64,000 bases of DNA from JBBRBB01 sp038206235 (GTDB taxonomy: Bacteria > Bacteroidota > Bacteroidia > Chitinophagales > Chitinophagaceae). Made by a program: the position numbers and the translations under genes. The notes beneath the pieces were generated by a model. The model saw only the letters and a program-made list of their open reading frames with translations. It did not search any database and was not told where the DNA came from. This document shows, piece by piece, positions 9,717 to 18,149 of the stretch. Numbering within the stretch: position 1 is the first letter of the stretch; the number at the start of each line of letters is the position of its first letter. The stretch lies in the NCBI GenBank assembly GCA_038206235.1, contig JBBRBB010000023.1:4464-68463 (forward strand), in the 5' to 3' direction.

Positions 9717-10772
9717 TTATCTGCTGATAATAATTTTCTGAGTAACCGTACTATTCATATCGCCAACCTGCAAATAATAAATACCAGGTTTAAGTGAGCT
9801 AACATTTACATTCATTGAATTGAGCGATTGCGGACTAACGTTTGAAACATGCCAGAATATATTTCCTGTGGCATTTTTCAGTGTTGCGGTAATTTTTTGA
9901 TTCTTCACTGAAGTGATATGAATTTTAAATTGTGTTGATGCGGGATTAGGTGAAATAATAACTGCAGTAATTCCCTCATCTAACATATGGCTGTAATTTT
10001 GCTGCAGCTGAATAACCTGCGAAGGCTTAATAACGAATTCCTTAAACACTCTCTTGTTATTGCTTTGCGGAGACGATGGGGAGGGTGTGGTGAAATTTGG
10101 ACCATTTGCCATTTTTGAAATTTCATTTGTTTTACATGCAAACACTGTACGCCACTGGTAAGTTGTAGAAGAATTTAAGCCAGCTACATAATAAAAAATA
10201 TTATAAGGAGTTGTAAAGTCAATGTTTGTCCAGGTAGATGATGTTGTAGGCTTATACTGAATGCGACCGGCTTTGGCACTATCCCACCCCGGAATATGAT
10301 CGGGCACAACATAGAGCAAAACATCTGAGGAACCCGGGGGATACAGTGAGAGCGGACCCGGATAATCACAGCCCGTAATTGCCTCAGTAATTGGAACGAA
10401 AGAATTTCCGTTAGTCCATGCAGAATAAACAGGGCTCCCGTTGGGCGCATACATAATCATTCTAACCCGCCATGTATAAGGCTGACCTACAGTAAGCGAC
10501 CAGGGCACAAAACCGCCCCAAATAGCATTCGAGCCATTTTGATTTGTTGAATCGAATGTGTAGGAAATCCATGAACCTGCACTAACCTGTTTCCACTGAA
10601 GTTGCCATCCATAAATCGAATCACAAACAGGATTATCAATTTCAAAAGCAATTTCAAAGCCGGCACTTGTGTAGTGCGCAGCATTTAAGTAATGCGGTGG
10701 TACAGGACATTGGGCATTGCTGATTTGGAATAAGCTCAACAAAATAAGCAGGAGTAAAATTGTCTTTTTCAT
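9717..10772 (-). CDS. T9SS surface protein with fibronectin type III-like domains
   Basis: This is a 351-aa secreted protein with a signal peptide (MKKTILLLLILLSLFQISNAQ). Two fibronectin-like sandwiches follow. The first spans about residues 25-130 (AGFEIAFEID, YGWQLQWKQV, YTWRVRMIM) and the second about 150-235 (GRIQYKPTTSSTW, TTYQWRTVFAC). A T9SS type A domain closes the protein (SPNPASTQFKIHI to KPGIYYLQVGDMN), almost a copy of the one in the gene at 7054-9390. No enzyme motif was seen; a binding or adhesive role is an inference. The promoter is module B, with about 85 nt of leader. Confidence 0.83.
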   Translation of the reverse strand: MKKTILLLLILLSLFQISNAQCPVPPHYLNAAHYTSAGFEIAFEIDNPVCDSIYGWQLQWKQVSAGSWISYTFDSTNQNGSNAIWGGFVPWSLTVGQPYTWRVRMIMYAPNGSPVYSAWTNGNSFVPITEAITGCDYPGPLSLYPPGSSDVLLYVVPDHIPGWDSAKAGRIQYKPTTSSTWTNIDFTTPYNIFYYVAGLNSSTTYQWRTVFACKTNEISKMANGPNFTTPSPSSPQSNNKRVFKEFVIKPSQVIQLQQNYSHMLDEGITAVIISPNPASTQFKIHITSVKNQKITATLKNATGNIFWHVSNVSPQSLNSMNVNVSSLKPGIYYLQVGDMNSTVTQKIIISR

Positions 10773-10862
10773 AATTACAATGTTTTTTAATGTGAAAAAT
10801 TGCTTATAAAGGATATAAGCAGTTTGGTACTAATTGATTTTATATCTGAATTTAACCTGCCT

Positions 10863-10911
10863 CTAAACTATCACAACTGTTACACGAACACAATAACTCA
10901 TTTGCGTTATT
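10863..10911 (-). promoter_or_regulatory. Operator-promoter module B
   Basis: The minus-strand palindrome at 10911-10892 (AATAAC, CAAATG, GTTATT) runs into TTG, followed by exactly 20 bp and TAGTTTAG (-7 box with one mismatch). The palindrome edge lies 119 bp from the ATG at 10772. Confidence 0.75.
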
Positions 10912-10955
10912 TTAAGCAGAGTCTCAACTCTCTGCCTTGAAACGGACGAAGCGAG

Positions 10956-12071
10956 TTATTTTTTTTCTAATGTTTTCCAGTTGCCGTTCAATTCTGTATT
11001 AGGATCATAGCCCTGTGTATTGCTAAGCAGGTATTCACCCCTGTCATTTACCCATGCATTTTGGTAGCCTGAGGGTAACTGTATTTGTGCATCACCATCA
11101 CCGTATCTGTCTACGCCCCGCATGTAATCGCTGAACTGGTTGTTGGTATGCTCAGAAGCTTGCTGACTTTGCCGGTAACTTGCATCAATGTTCGCAATCA
11201 TCTGGTCGTTAGTTTCGCTGATGATGCGGCTTATTTGCCCTGCCTGGTAAATTTGCTGATATACCTGGTTTGATAAAAGTTGAATTACCTGCACCAGCTT
11301 GTTATAAAAAGGCAGGGTTAATCTTGCGGAAGATTCTGCTGTTAATGCAACCTTTCTGCATTCTTCTAATTTTCCTTTGGGCGCTTTGCAGGAATATAAG
11401 CTGCTTGCACCCCAGATTATGCTCTCCATATTGCCCATAGCGGATGGTGTTTGCATATCGGTTATATCAAGTTGCCCGTAAAATTCTTCTTCAAATGTTT
11501 GATTGTTTTCTTCATACTCCATTCTTACAAAACCTGCCTGCGAGGATGCAATAGCCTGTGAGCCTTGCTGGTAGCTGCTTTGGGGCTTGTTATTGGAAAC
11601 AATCTTTTGTTCTGTATAGCGGATATTCAATCCTTTGCGTTCGCTTGTAATTAAATCTTTTAAACCTGTAAGAATATCGGAAGGTGGTCCGTATCCATTT
11701 GTTCCTGAAGGTCCTGTGTACCAGGATGCTCTTACATCAGGATAAGATTGAATGGTCATGCTGCCATCACCACTTTTAAGAATTCCTTTGTAACGGATAG
11801 GAACCGTTGGGTCACGATACTCCCAATATAAGCGGTCTTGTACTTTCCAGTCAGCAGGTAAAAGATAGGTTGATGCAACCATTTGCGTACCCTCCTCATC
11901 TTTTACTTCATGTTTAATAAATTTCATTACATCAGCTTTCGCAGAATTCATTTTCTTATCTGATGCTTTTTGTGTTGATTGATTTTTTTCATAAGTCTTT
12001 GATGCAGGTGATTGCCCACATGCGGAAAGCATTACAAATACAGAGCAAACCGGAAATAAAAATTGCTTCAT
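10956..12071 (-). CDS. Lipoprotein of unknown function
   Basis: The start is placed at 12071 (MKQFLFPVCSVFVMLSACGQ), which gives a lipoprotein signal with lipobox LSAC; the open frame reaches 24 codons further upstream. The mature 371-aa protein has a Lys/Ser-rich linker and then a globular part starting near STYLLPADWKVQDRLYW. Its middle holds long Gln/Ser-rich helical stretches (RIISETNDQMIANIDASYRQ). The C-terminal motif LPSGYQNAWVNDRGEYLLS followed by DPN and NW recurs in uncharacterised proteins of other bacteria, as far as I recall. No function can be assigned. It is divergent from the sensor kinase gene, and module C, with a leader of about 85 nt, makes it a likely regulon member. Confidence 0.78.
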   Translation of the reverse strand: MKQFLFPVCSVFVMLSACGQSPASKTYEKNQSTQKASDKKMNSAKADVMKFIKHEVKDEEGTQMVASTYLLPADWKVQDRLYWEYRDPTVPIRYKGILKSGDGSMTIQSYPDVRASWYTGPSGTNGYGPPSDILTGLKDLITSERKGLNIRYTEQKIVSNNKPQSSYQQGSQAIASSQAGFVRMEYEENNQTFEEEFYGQLDITDMQTPSAMGNMESIIWGASSLYSCKAPKGKLEECRKVALTAESSARLTLPFYNKLVQVIQLLSNQVYQQIYQAGQISRIISETNDQMIANIDASYRQSQQASEHTNNQFSDYMRGVDRYGDGDAQIQLPSGYQNAWVNDRGEYLLSNTQGYDPNTELNGNWKTLEKK

Positions 12072-12162
12072 TGTCTTTATTATTAAAAAAATTACAAAAA
12101 CTACTTCTAAGTATAAAAGGGAAATCTTTATACAGAAAATCAATTACGGTTTAATAACAACC

Positions 12163-12211
12163 CAAAGCTGGTGTAATTAGTTATTTGAAACAATAACTCA
12201 AATGTGTTATT
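12163..12211 (-). promoter_or_regulatory. Operator-promoter module C, divergent lipoprotein/sensor promoter
   Basis: The minus-strand palindrome (12211-12192) runs into TTG, then exactly 20 bp, then CAGCTTTG (12170-12163). The palindrome edge is 120 bp from the lipoprotein ATG, matching module B (119 bp). Confidence 0.75.
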
Positions 12212-12215
12212 TTTA
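12185..12215 (+). promoter_or_regulatory. Candidate sensor-kinase promoter overlapping operator C
   Basis: On the plus strand TTG (12185-12187), 20 bp and TATTTTTA (12208-12215) would start transcription about 10 bp before the kinase ATG. The module C palindrome fills the spacer and touches the -7 box, so a bound regulator would block it. The -7 box has one mismatch; this is an inference. Confidence 0.45.
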
Positions 12216-12232
12216 GAGAGCAATATTTAACC

Positions 12233-15200
12233 ATGAAACTTACCAAACAACTTATATTGGTCTTCTTAGTGTTCATTTTGCAATCAAAACTTTTTGCACA
12301 ACAAAATAGAGGTGTTCCATACAAAAGATGTTCAGTAAAAACCTTGAATTTTGAGCTGGGTCTGCTCAATAACGCCACCACAAATATTATTACAGATGCA
12401 AATGGCTTTACCTGGGTTTCAACATATACCGGAATGCAGCGGTACAATGGTTATACATTAGAACAAATAAATCCGGTTATAAATAATGCAACAATAGAAA
12501 TAAATTATCCTGTATTTTTTTTCGGTCTCAGCGATGGGAAAATCTGGATTAGCTATAAACAGGGAGTGCTGGAATATTCTCCTTTCTCTCATTCTTTTAA
12601 AGAGATTATTCAGATTTCTTTATCCAAATCTTTTTTTTCAATTGTGCCGCTAAAAGAAACAAGTGATGGCATTTGGTGCATACAGGAAAATAAAGGCATT
12701 GTAGTCTATAACAGAACAGGAGTAATTTATAAACAGGTTGACAGCATGAATCATGCAATCATCAATAACATTATTCAATCTCAAAATATTTTATTAAATA
12801 ATATCATTTCCTCTAACAACAATTTTATTTATATAAGAAGTTCTGAGAATAGCATTCTGAGAATCAATATTCGCAATAATCAATACAATAATCTGCCATT
12901 CATTGATGGCGCTATTTACAGTGTTGGGTGCACTGCTGACAAGCTGTATGTGCTATCTGATAAAGGCTTGTATTCCCGGAGCATTTATGAAAATTATGTT
13001 TTCAAAAATATTTTTGACAGCAAAACCCTGAGAGAAAAAATAAATGCCGGTTCGATTAGCATCGCAGAAAATAACGCATTATTTTTTAGCATCAACAGGC
13101 ATTTTTACGAAATTGATTCATCTTCATTCATTCCAAGAGAATTTACTTCTTTTAACAGAGAACCTATTGTTTCCACAGGTGCTATTTTTAAAATTTACCC
13201 TGATAAATACAAACGTATCTGGCTGCTTACAAATAATGATATTAAACGCATCCAGAATGTAAATATTCCCTTTGAGCATTTTATTTATACTGATGAAAAA
13301 AATAATTTTATCCGCAGTATTTTTTATGATGAAAAAAAACATCTGCTCATTGCAGGATGTTACAACGGTGCAATACAATTATATGATACGCTTGCCAACC
13401 CTCTGTTACAAAAACCGATGGTTAATGCTGCTGCCGGCTATATTCTTGCTATTGAAAAATTAGCAGAAGATAAATATTTATTGCAAACATTAGGAAACGG
13501 ATTATTCCATTTAAATCTGAAAACAAAAAAAATACAGGAATATACTTCACTATTAAAACAGGAGTTCCGTAATAATAATTTTGAAAACAATATGCAGCGG
13601 ATCAACGACAGCACTATCTTTATTTCAACTTCAAAAAATGTCTACCGCTATATTTTAAAAAATGGCAAAATAGTTTCAGCTAATCCACTGTTTACCTCTT
13701 TTGATATTAGCAATCAGCAGATTGGATGTTTCATTTATGGTTCTGATAAAATTTTATGGGCGGGCACCATCGGCGGATTACTCTGCAGGCTGGATAACAA
13801 AGGGAATTTCAAAACTTTTAATATCCCTGAAAATTACGGGGTAAGAAGCATCACTGAAACAAATGATAATGGAATTTGGGCGGGAACGAACAAAGGTCTT
13901 TACATGTATGATTCAACCGGAACATTCATTAAAAGTTTTACCACGCAAACCGGCCTGCTCAACGACTGTATATATGCGCTGTTGGCTGCAGGCAGCAATG
14001 CAGTTTTTGCCAGCAGTAATCTTGGATTATCTTATGTGAATGAGAATGGCACAATAAAAAATTTTACGAAAGAGCTTGGCTTGCAGGAAAATGAATTCAA
14101 TACCGGAGCAGCAATAAAAACATCTTCGGGTAAATTCTTTTTCGGCGGTGTTAATGGTATTTCTGCTTTTTATGCTGCCAGTCTTTCCGTAACAGAAGAT
14201 GCTCCTGTTTTAAATATTACCCGCTTCGTGGTGAATGATTCAATGATAAATCCGTCAACAAAAATCTGGAGGGGAGATACCATTACACTTAATCATAATC
14301 AAAATCGTCTGCAGTTTGATTTTGCTGCGTTGGGGCTTTTCAATAACAATGAGTATTTATATAAGTACCGTTTAAAAGGCTTTGAAGAAAGCTGGCAAAG
14401 CACACATCAGCCCACAGCGATAAAATATAACTTGGCGCCTGGTAAATACACTCTTGAAATTGTATGCAGCCCCGTGCTTTCATCGAACAGCATCTTCAAA
14501 AAAAATATTGCAATTATTATTAAACCACCGTGGTGGCAAACATGGTGGTTTAGCTTACTTGCAGTAATTGCAACAGCGGGGATTATTGCTTTAATAGCAG
14601 CTCAGTATAACCGCAGAAAATATCTTCAAAAGATCAGAGCATTGCAGTTGCAATACCAACTGCAAATTGAAAGAGAACGAATCAGCCGTGAATTGCACGA
14701 TAATATCGGCGCACAATTGAGCTTTATCAGCAGCAATATTGATTGGGTTATTGACAGGAATGAAGATTTACCGAAAGAGCAGGAGCTTCAGCAAATGAAA
14801 GCCATTAATGAAACAGCAAAAAATGTGATGAGCAATTTGCGTGAAACGATATGGGCTTTACATAAAGAAGCAATTACACTCAATGAATTTTCCGATAAGC
14901 TTAAAGTATACATTCAAAATGTTATCCGGTTAAAGCCCGATATCAAATTCAGGTCCGAAGAAAATATCATTAAAAATATTGTTTTCACACCGGCAGAAAC
15001 GCTCAATATTTTTCGCATCTGCCAGGAAATAATTAATAATGTGATAAAACATGCAGAGGCAACTCTTTTAAAGTTGCTCATTTATTCTGATGAAAAATCT
15101 TTCAGCATATTAATTGAGGATAATGGTAAAGGCTTCAATCAGTCAGAAAAATTAAATGGACATTATGGTTTGGAAAATATAAAGTTTCGGGCAAAGGAAT

Positions 15201-15265
15201 TAAACGCCAGCCTTATTATAAAAACAGAGCCGGCAAAAGGAACCAGTGTTTCAATCACTAAATAA
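12233..15265 (+). CDS. Propeller-type sensor histidine kinase (Reg_prop / Y_Y_Y / HisKA_3)
   Basis: This 1010-aa inner-membrane sensor has a signal peptide (to LFAQQ). A large periplasmic part of two-component-propeller repeats follows (ITDANGFTWVSTYTGMQRYNG, WAGTIGGLL, GIWAGTNKGLYMYD). A Y_Y_Y sandwich (YLYKYRLKGFEESWQ, LAPGKYTLEI) ends near residue 760, and one membrane helix lies at about 768-790. The cytoplasmic HisKA_3 domain carries RELHDNIG with phospho-accepting His822. HATPase_c has the N-box EIINNVIKHA (about 931) and DNGKGF (about 962). It is typical of Bacteroidota sensors of surface polysaccharides or envelope signals, here with a separate response regulator. The predicted partner gene starts 66 bp downstream. 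Its promoter may be covered by operator C. Confidence 0.9.
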   Translation: MKLTKQLILVFLVFILQSKLFAQQNRGVPYKRCSVKTLNFELGLLNNATTNIITDANGFTWVSTYTGMQRYNGYTLEQINPVINNATIEINYPVFFFGLSDGKIWISYKQGVLEYSPFSHSFKEIIQISLSKSFFSIVPLKETSDGIWCIQENKGIVVYNRTGVIYKQVDSMNHAIINNIIQSQNILLNNIISSNNNFIYIRSSENSILRINIRNNQYNNLPFIDGAIYSVGCTADKLYVLSDKGLYSRSIYENYVFKNIFDSKTLREKINAGSISIAENNALFFSINRHFYEIDSSSFIPREFTSFNREPIVSTGAIFKIYPDKYKRIWLLTNNDIKRIQNVNIPFEHFIYTDEKNNFIRSIFYDEKKHLLIAGCYNGAIQLYDTLANPLLQKPMVNAAAGYILAIEKLAEDKYLLQTLGNGLFHLNLKTKKIQEYTSLLKQEFRNNNFENNMQRINDSTIFISTSKNVYRYILKNGKIVSANPLFTSFDISNQQIGCFIYGSDKILWAGTIGGLLCRLDNKGNFKTFNIPENYGVRSITETNDNGIWAGTNKGLYMYDSTGTFIKSFTTQTGLLNDCIYALLAAGSNAVFASSNLGLSYVNENGTIKNFTKELGLQENEFNTGAAIKTSSGKFFFGGVNGISAFYAASLSVTEDAPVLNITRFVVNDSMINPSTKIWRGDTITLNHNQNRLQFDFAALGLFNNNEYLYKYRLKGFEESWQSTHQPTAIKYNLAPGKYTLEIVCSPVLSSNSIFKKNIAIIIKPPWWQTWWFSLLAVIATAGIIALIAAQYNRRKYLQKIRALQLQYQLQIERERISRELHDNIGAQLSFISSNIDWVIDRNEDLPKEQELQQMKAINETAKNVMSNLRETIWALHKEAITLNEFSDKLKVYIQNVIRLKPDIKFRSEENIIKNIVFTPAETLNIFRICQEIINNVIKHAEATLLKLLIYSDEKSFSILIEDNGKGFNQSEKLNGHYGLENIKFRAKELNASLIIKTEPAKGTSVSITK

Positions 15266-15309
15266 TACAAATGAGTTATTGCAGATGAATAACCAAAAAA
15301 TCAATTTTG
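15261..15309 (+). promoter_or_regulatory. Operator-promoter module D, upstream of the response regulator
   Basis: A palindrome at 15261-15280 (AATAAT, CAAATG, GTTATT) overlaps the kinase stop codon and runs into TTG. Exactly 20 bp later comes CAATTTTG (15302-15309), 22 bp before the regulator ATG. This suggests autoregulation of the regulator apart from the kinase. Confidence 0.75.
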
Positions 15310-15331
15310 ATTTTATAACCCACATTAAATT

Positions 15332-16006
15332 ATGAGCATCCGCATAGCAATTGTTGATGACCGTTCGCAGAATCGTTTGTCCCTTGCTGAAAGAATAAAT
15401 ATTTCAGATGACATAGAGGTGAAATTTACCGCGGTGAATGGCGATGATTTTCTTGAGCAGATGAAAAAATTACCCGTTTCACAACTTCCGCAGGTTGCAT
15501 TAATGGATATTGAAATGCCGGTAATGGATGGAATTGAAGCGGTTCGCCTTGGCAAGCAATTATATCCTGAACTAAAGTTTTTAATGCTTACCGTTTTTGA
15601 TGATGATGATAAAATATTTGAAACAATCAAAGCCGGAGCCAGCGGTTATTTATTGAAGGATGAAAAACTCTCAACGATAATTGAGTGCATACATCAGATT
15701 ATTGAAATGGATGCTGCTCCCATGAGCCCAAGCATTGCAAGAAAAGCGCTGGATATGCTGATTAGAAAAGCCGAAAGCAAAGAAGATGCACAGCATGATG
15801 TATCGCCTTTACAAAATAGTTTGTCTCACAGGGAAACAGAAATACTACGGTTGCTGGTTAATGGTTATGATTACCGCGCTACTGCTGAAAAATTATTTTT
15901 AAGCACTCATACAGTGCGCAAGCATATTGCAAATATTTATCAAAAACTGCATGTAACCTGCAAAGCCAAAGCCATTAATGTGGCTACAAAGAACAGGCTG
16001 GTTTAG
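15332..16006 (+). CDS. LuxR/NarL-type response regulator
   Basis: This is a 224-aa cytoplasmic DNA-binding regulator. The receiver domain (1-125) has acidic residues DD9-10, phospho-acceptor Asp59 in LMDIEMPVMDG, the conserved Thr in MLTVFDD and Lys in YLLKDEK. The C-terminal NarL/FixJ HTH (about 164-224) reads LSHRETEILRLLVNG, then STHTVRKHIANIYQKL. It is the obvious partner of the HisKA_3 sensor upstream. Dimeric LuxR-type domains bind roughly 18-20 bp inverted repeats, which fits the four palindromes in modules A-D. That link is inferred from position and geometry. Confidence 0.9.
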   Translation: MSIRIAIVDDRSQNRLSLAERINISDDIEVKFTAVNGDDFLEQMKKLPVSQLPQVALMDIEMPVMDGIEAVRLGKQLYPELKFLMLTVFDDDDKIFETIKAGASGYLLKDEKLSTIIECIHQIIEMDAAPMSPSIARKALDMLIRKAESKEDAQHDVSPLQNSLSHRETEILRLLVNGYDYRATAEKLFLSTHTVRKHIANIYQKLHVTCKAKAINVATKNRLV

Positions 16007-16428
16007 CTTTATGCTACCGTGATTTTTTAAATTTTATTGGGTAATTACTATATTTAATTCAACAATTATCTTATTTATAATTTTTACATTTCTTCATCAA
16101 AAATTACGAAGATCATCTCAGCACAGGCAGGATAATTTTTGGGCATACTGCGCATCATACCCGATTTTTTATATCGCTTTTTATAAAATCTTTTTCGTAG
16201 TTTATTGTAAGCATGATAAATGGGTTGAGGTGAAAACCTGTTAGGTTTATAATAAGTTCTGAATTGGGGAAGGGATCGGTTTTTAAAACAGGCAATAAGG
16301 ATTTGCTTTTATTTTTCAGAAAAAATGTTTTAGAAAATAACTTACAGCTGTTAGTTACCCCCTTTATTTTATAAAAGATTTAATAACTTTTTTTTAATAA
16401 TATTTTTCTTTTACGAAAAATTAAAATA
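16007..16428. other. AT-rich intergenic stretch, nothing recognised
   Basis: I see no ORF with coding character, no tRNA and no strong hairpin here. It separates the response regulator from the promoter of the first glycosidase-like gene. Confidence 0.5.
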
Positions 16429-16615
16429 TACATTTGCGCTTCGGGTTCCAGTATCATTCAAAGCTCAGCTTATTTCTTCCTGCCCGCCCTGCTAATACAA
16501 TTGATAAACATCTCAAATTAGTACTAACCATGCAATGAGAAAAGTATGCGCCGTTTAAAAACAGGCGTAACAGGGATGTTATATCAATTAAAAAATAAAA
16601 TTAAAATCACAAAAA
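16429..16615 (+). promoter_or_regulatory. Promoter and roughly 170-nt leader of the first glycosidase-like gene
   Basis: TACATTTG at 16429-16436 is a perfect -7 box, with TTC 20 bp upstream. The leader that follows shares long blocks with the leader of the paralog at 17955-18149: the words tccagtatcat, atgcgccgtt, cgtaacagg and the run up to atgagatcact. The duplication therefore covered the control region as well as the gene. Confidence 0.6.
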
Positions 16616-17680
16616 ATGAGATCACTGAAAAACCTCCTTCTTTTATTAGCCCTGTCTGCAACTTTATACAGTTGCCAAAAAAGCATGGACGCTAATGGAA
16701 CAAACCATTACTCTGAATCTATGCTAACGGAACAATCTGCATCGGGAGCAGACAATGGTATGCGTATTAGCAACGGTATTGTCACCAATTTCGGTGTGCT
16801 ATCGGCTAACCGTGATATTTTTATTAGGTTAACTGCAGCAGCAAATCTTACTGCTGATTTTGTAAGGGAGTCAATAATCTTAAGCACATGGAATGGGCGT
16901 AACAGCTATTGGATGGATACATGGCTTGAGAATGGATATAAAGTTCTTTTGAATATAAATAATGATGTTTTAAAAACTCCCTTTCCTACAGACCTGGTTA
17001 CTTATGCAGAAAATTTGCGCTCAGTGCTCAATGTGTATCACCCTGAAGTTGCTGTTATAGAAAATGAAGAAGCCAATAAGTATGACCCCACCAAAGAAAA
17101 TAATAATCAGTATCACCTGGGAAGCCTGGCAGATTACATTAAAGAATTGGCGGTAGCCGTAGAAGTATGCAAGCAAAAAGCGGTACCTGTTACAAATGGC
17201 GGGCTCACTCCTATAGTGATATCAAGCCTTTACAATTATTACATTATCCATAATAAACCCGATTCTGCCCAATGGCTGCAGACACAAATGGGTGGCGTTT
17301 CAAAAGACCCCGAAAGAATAGCACGTGCCGATACTTTAATTACCGCTTACAGAATATTAGACCTTTCGTATGTAAATCTTCACTGGTACGAGCCTAATGC
17401 AGAAAAAACCAGACTTACAGGCATTTTGAATGTTATGATCAATTATTTGCAGCAGCAAACAGGAAAGAAAGTTATTTCAAATGAAACCGGAATGAAAACG
17501 AATAGTCCTTCTTTTATTACACAATTAATGACGCAGTGGGATAATGGCAATGCAAAGTATGCAATTTTTTACGACGTGAATGGAGTGGGTCAAAATACAG
17601 GTGCATATCCATTAACCTCCGCAGCAGGTATATTACTTGCCAATGGAGTAGCGTTTAAAAATTATAACTTGTTACATTAA
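16616..17680 (+). CDS. Lipoprotein with clan GH-A glycosidase-like features, copy 1
   Basis: This 354-aa protein has a lipoprotein signal (MRSLKNLLLLLALSATLYSC, lipobox LYSC). The rest reads as a TIM barrel: FGVLSANRD on an early strand, then VAVIENEEAN, where Asn-Glu fits the acid/base site after strand 4. LSYVNLHWYEP follows on strand 6, and VISNETG offers a Glu at the strand-7 nucleophile position. These fit clan GH-A glycoside hydrolases, but I cannot assign a family, so substrate is unknown. It would be anchored in the periplasm or at the surface. The next gene is a paralog, roughly three quarters identical by eye. Confidence 0.68.
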   Translation: MRSLKNLLLLLALSATLYSCQKSMDANGTNHYSESMLTEQSASGADNGMRISNGIVTNFGVLSANRDIFIRLTAAANLTADFVRESIILSTWNGRNSYWMDTWLENGYKVLLNINNDVLKTPFPTDLVTYAENLRSVLNVYHPEVAVIENEEANKYDPTKENNNQYHLGSLADYIKELAVAVEVCKQKAVPVTNGGLTPIVISSLYNYYIIHNKPDSAQWLQTQMGGVSKDPERIARADTLITAYRILDLSYVNLHWYEPNAEKTRLTGILNVMINYLQQQTGKKVISNETGMKTNSPSFITQLMTQWDNGNAKYAIFYDVNGVGQNTGAYPLTSAAGILLANGVAFKNYNLLH

Positions 17681-17760
17681 TTTCTCGTTTCTCGCCTGCC
17701 CAGGCAAAGGCGGGGGTTTCTCGTTTCGTGTTACTCGTTTCACATTTCTCGTTTCTTGTT
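17681..17760 (+). repeat. Simple-word repeat with GC-rich core
   Basis: Repeats of tttctcg flank a core reading cgcctgccc..caaaggcggg. The same element follows the second paralog (19212-19275) at the same distance from the stop codon. Confidence 0.55.
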
Positions 17761-17954
17761 TATTCAAGGGATCAGGCTAACTTACAAGGGACTGGGGAAT
17801 GAATACTCTGCGGGACAAGAAAGGATTTGCTTTCCGTTTTGCAAGAAAAATGTTTTTATGATGACTAACACCTATTTGTTAAAACCCTTTTTTGGTAAGG
17901 ATTTTAATAACATTCCTTTTTAAAAATTTTATTCTTAGTGTAATATTTACACGT

Positions 17955-18149
17955 TACCTTTGCACTTCGATTTCCAGTATCATTTTAAATTTCCAGTATC
18001 ATTTTAAGCTACATATTTTTTCTTCCATACATTAATAAACATCCCGATTAATACTAACATGTAAAGAGAAAAAGAATGCGCCGTTAAAAAAACAGCCGTA
18101 ACAGGAATGTTATTATTAATTACAAAATAAAATTTGAAAAATCACAAAA
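17955..18149 (+). promoter_or_regulatory. Promoter and leader of the second glycosidase-like gene
   Basis: TACCTTTG at 17955-17962 is a perfect -7 box, with TTC 20 bp upstream, as in copy 1. The leader repeats the block tccagtatcattttaa twice and shares most of its last 90 nt with the copy 1 leader. Confidence 0.6.
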
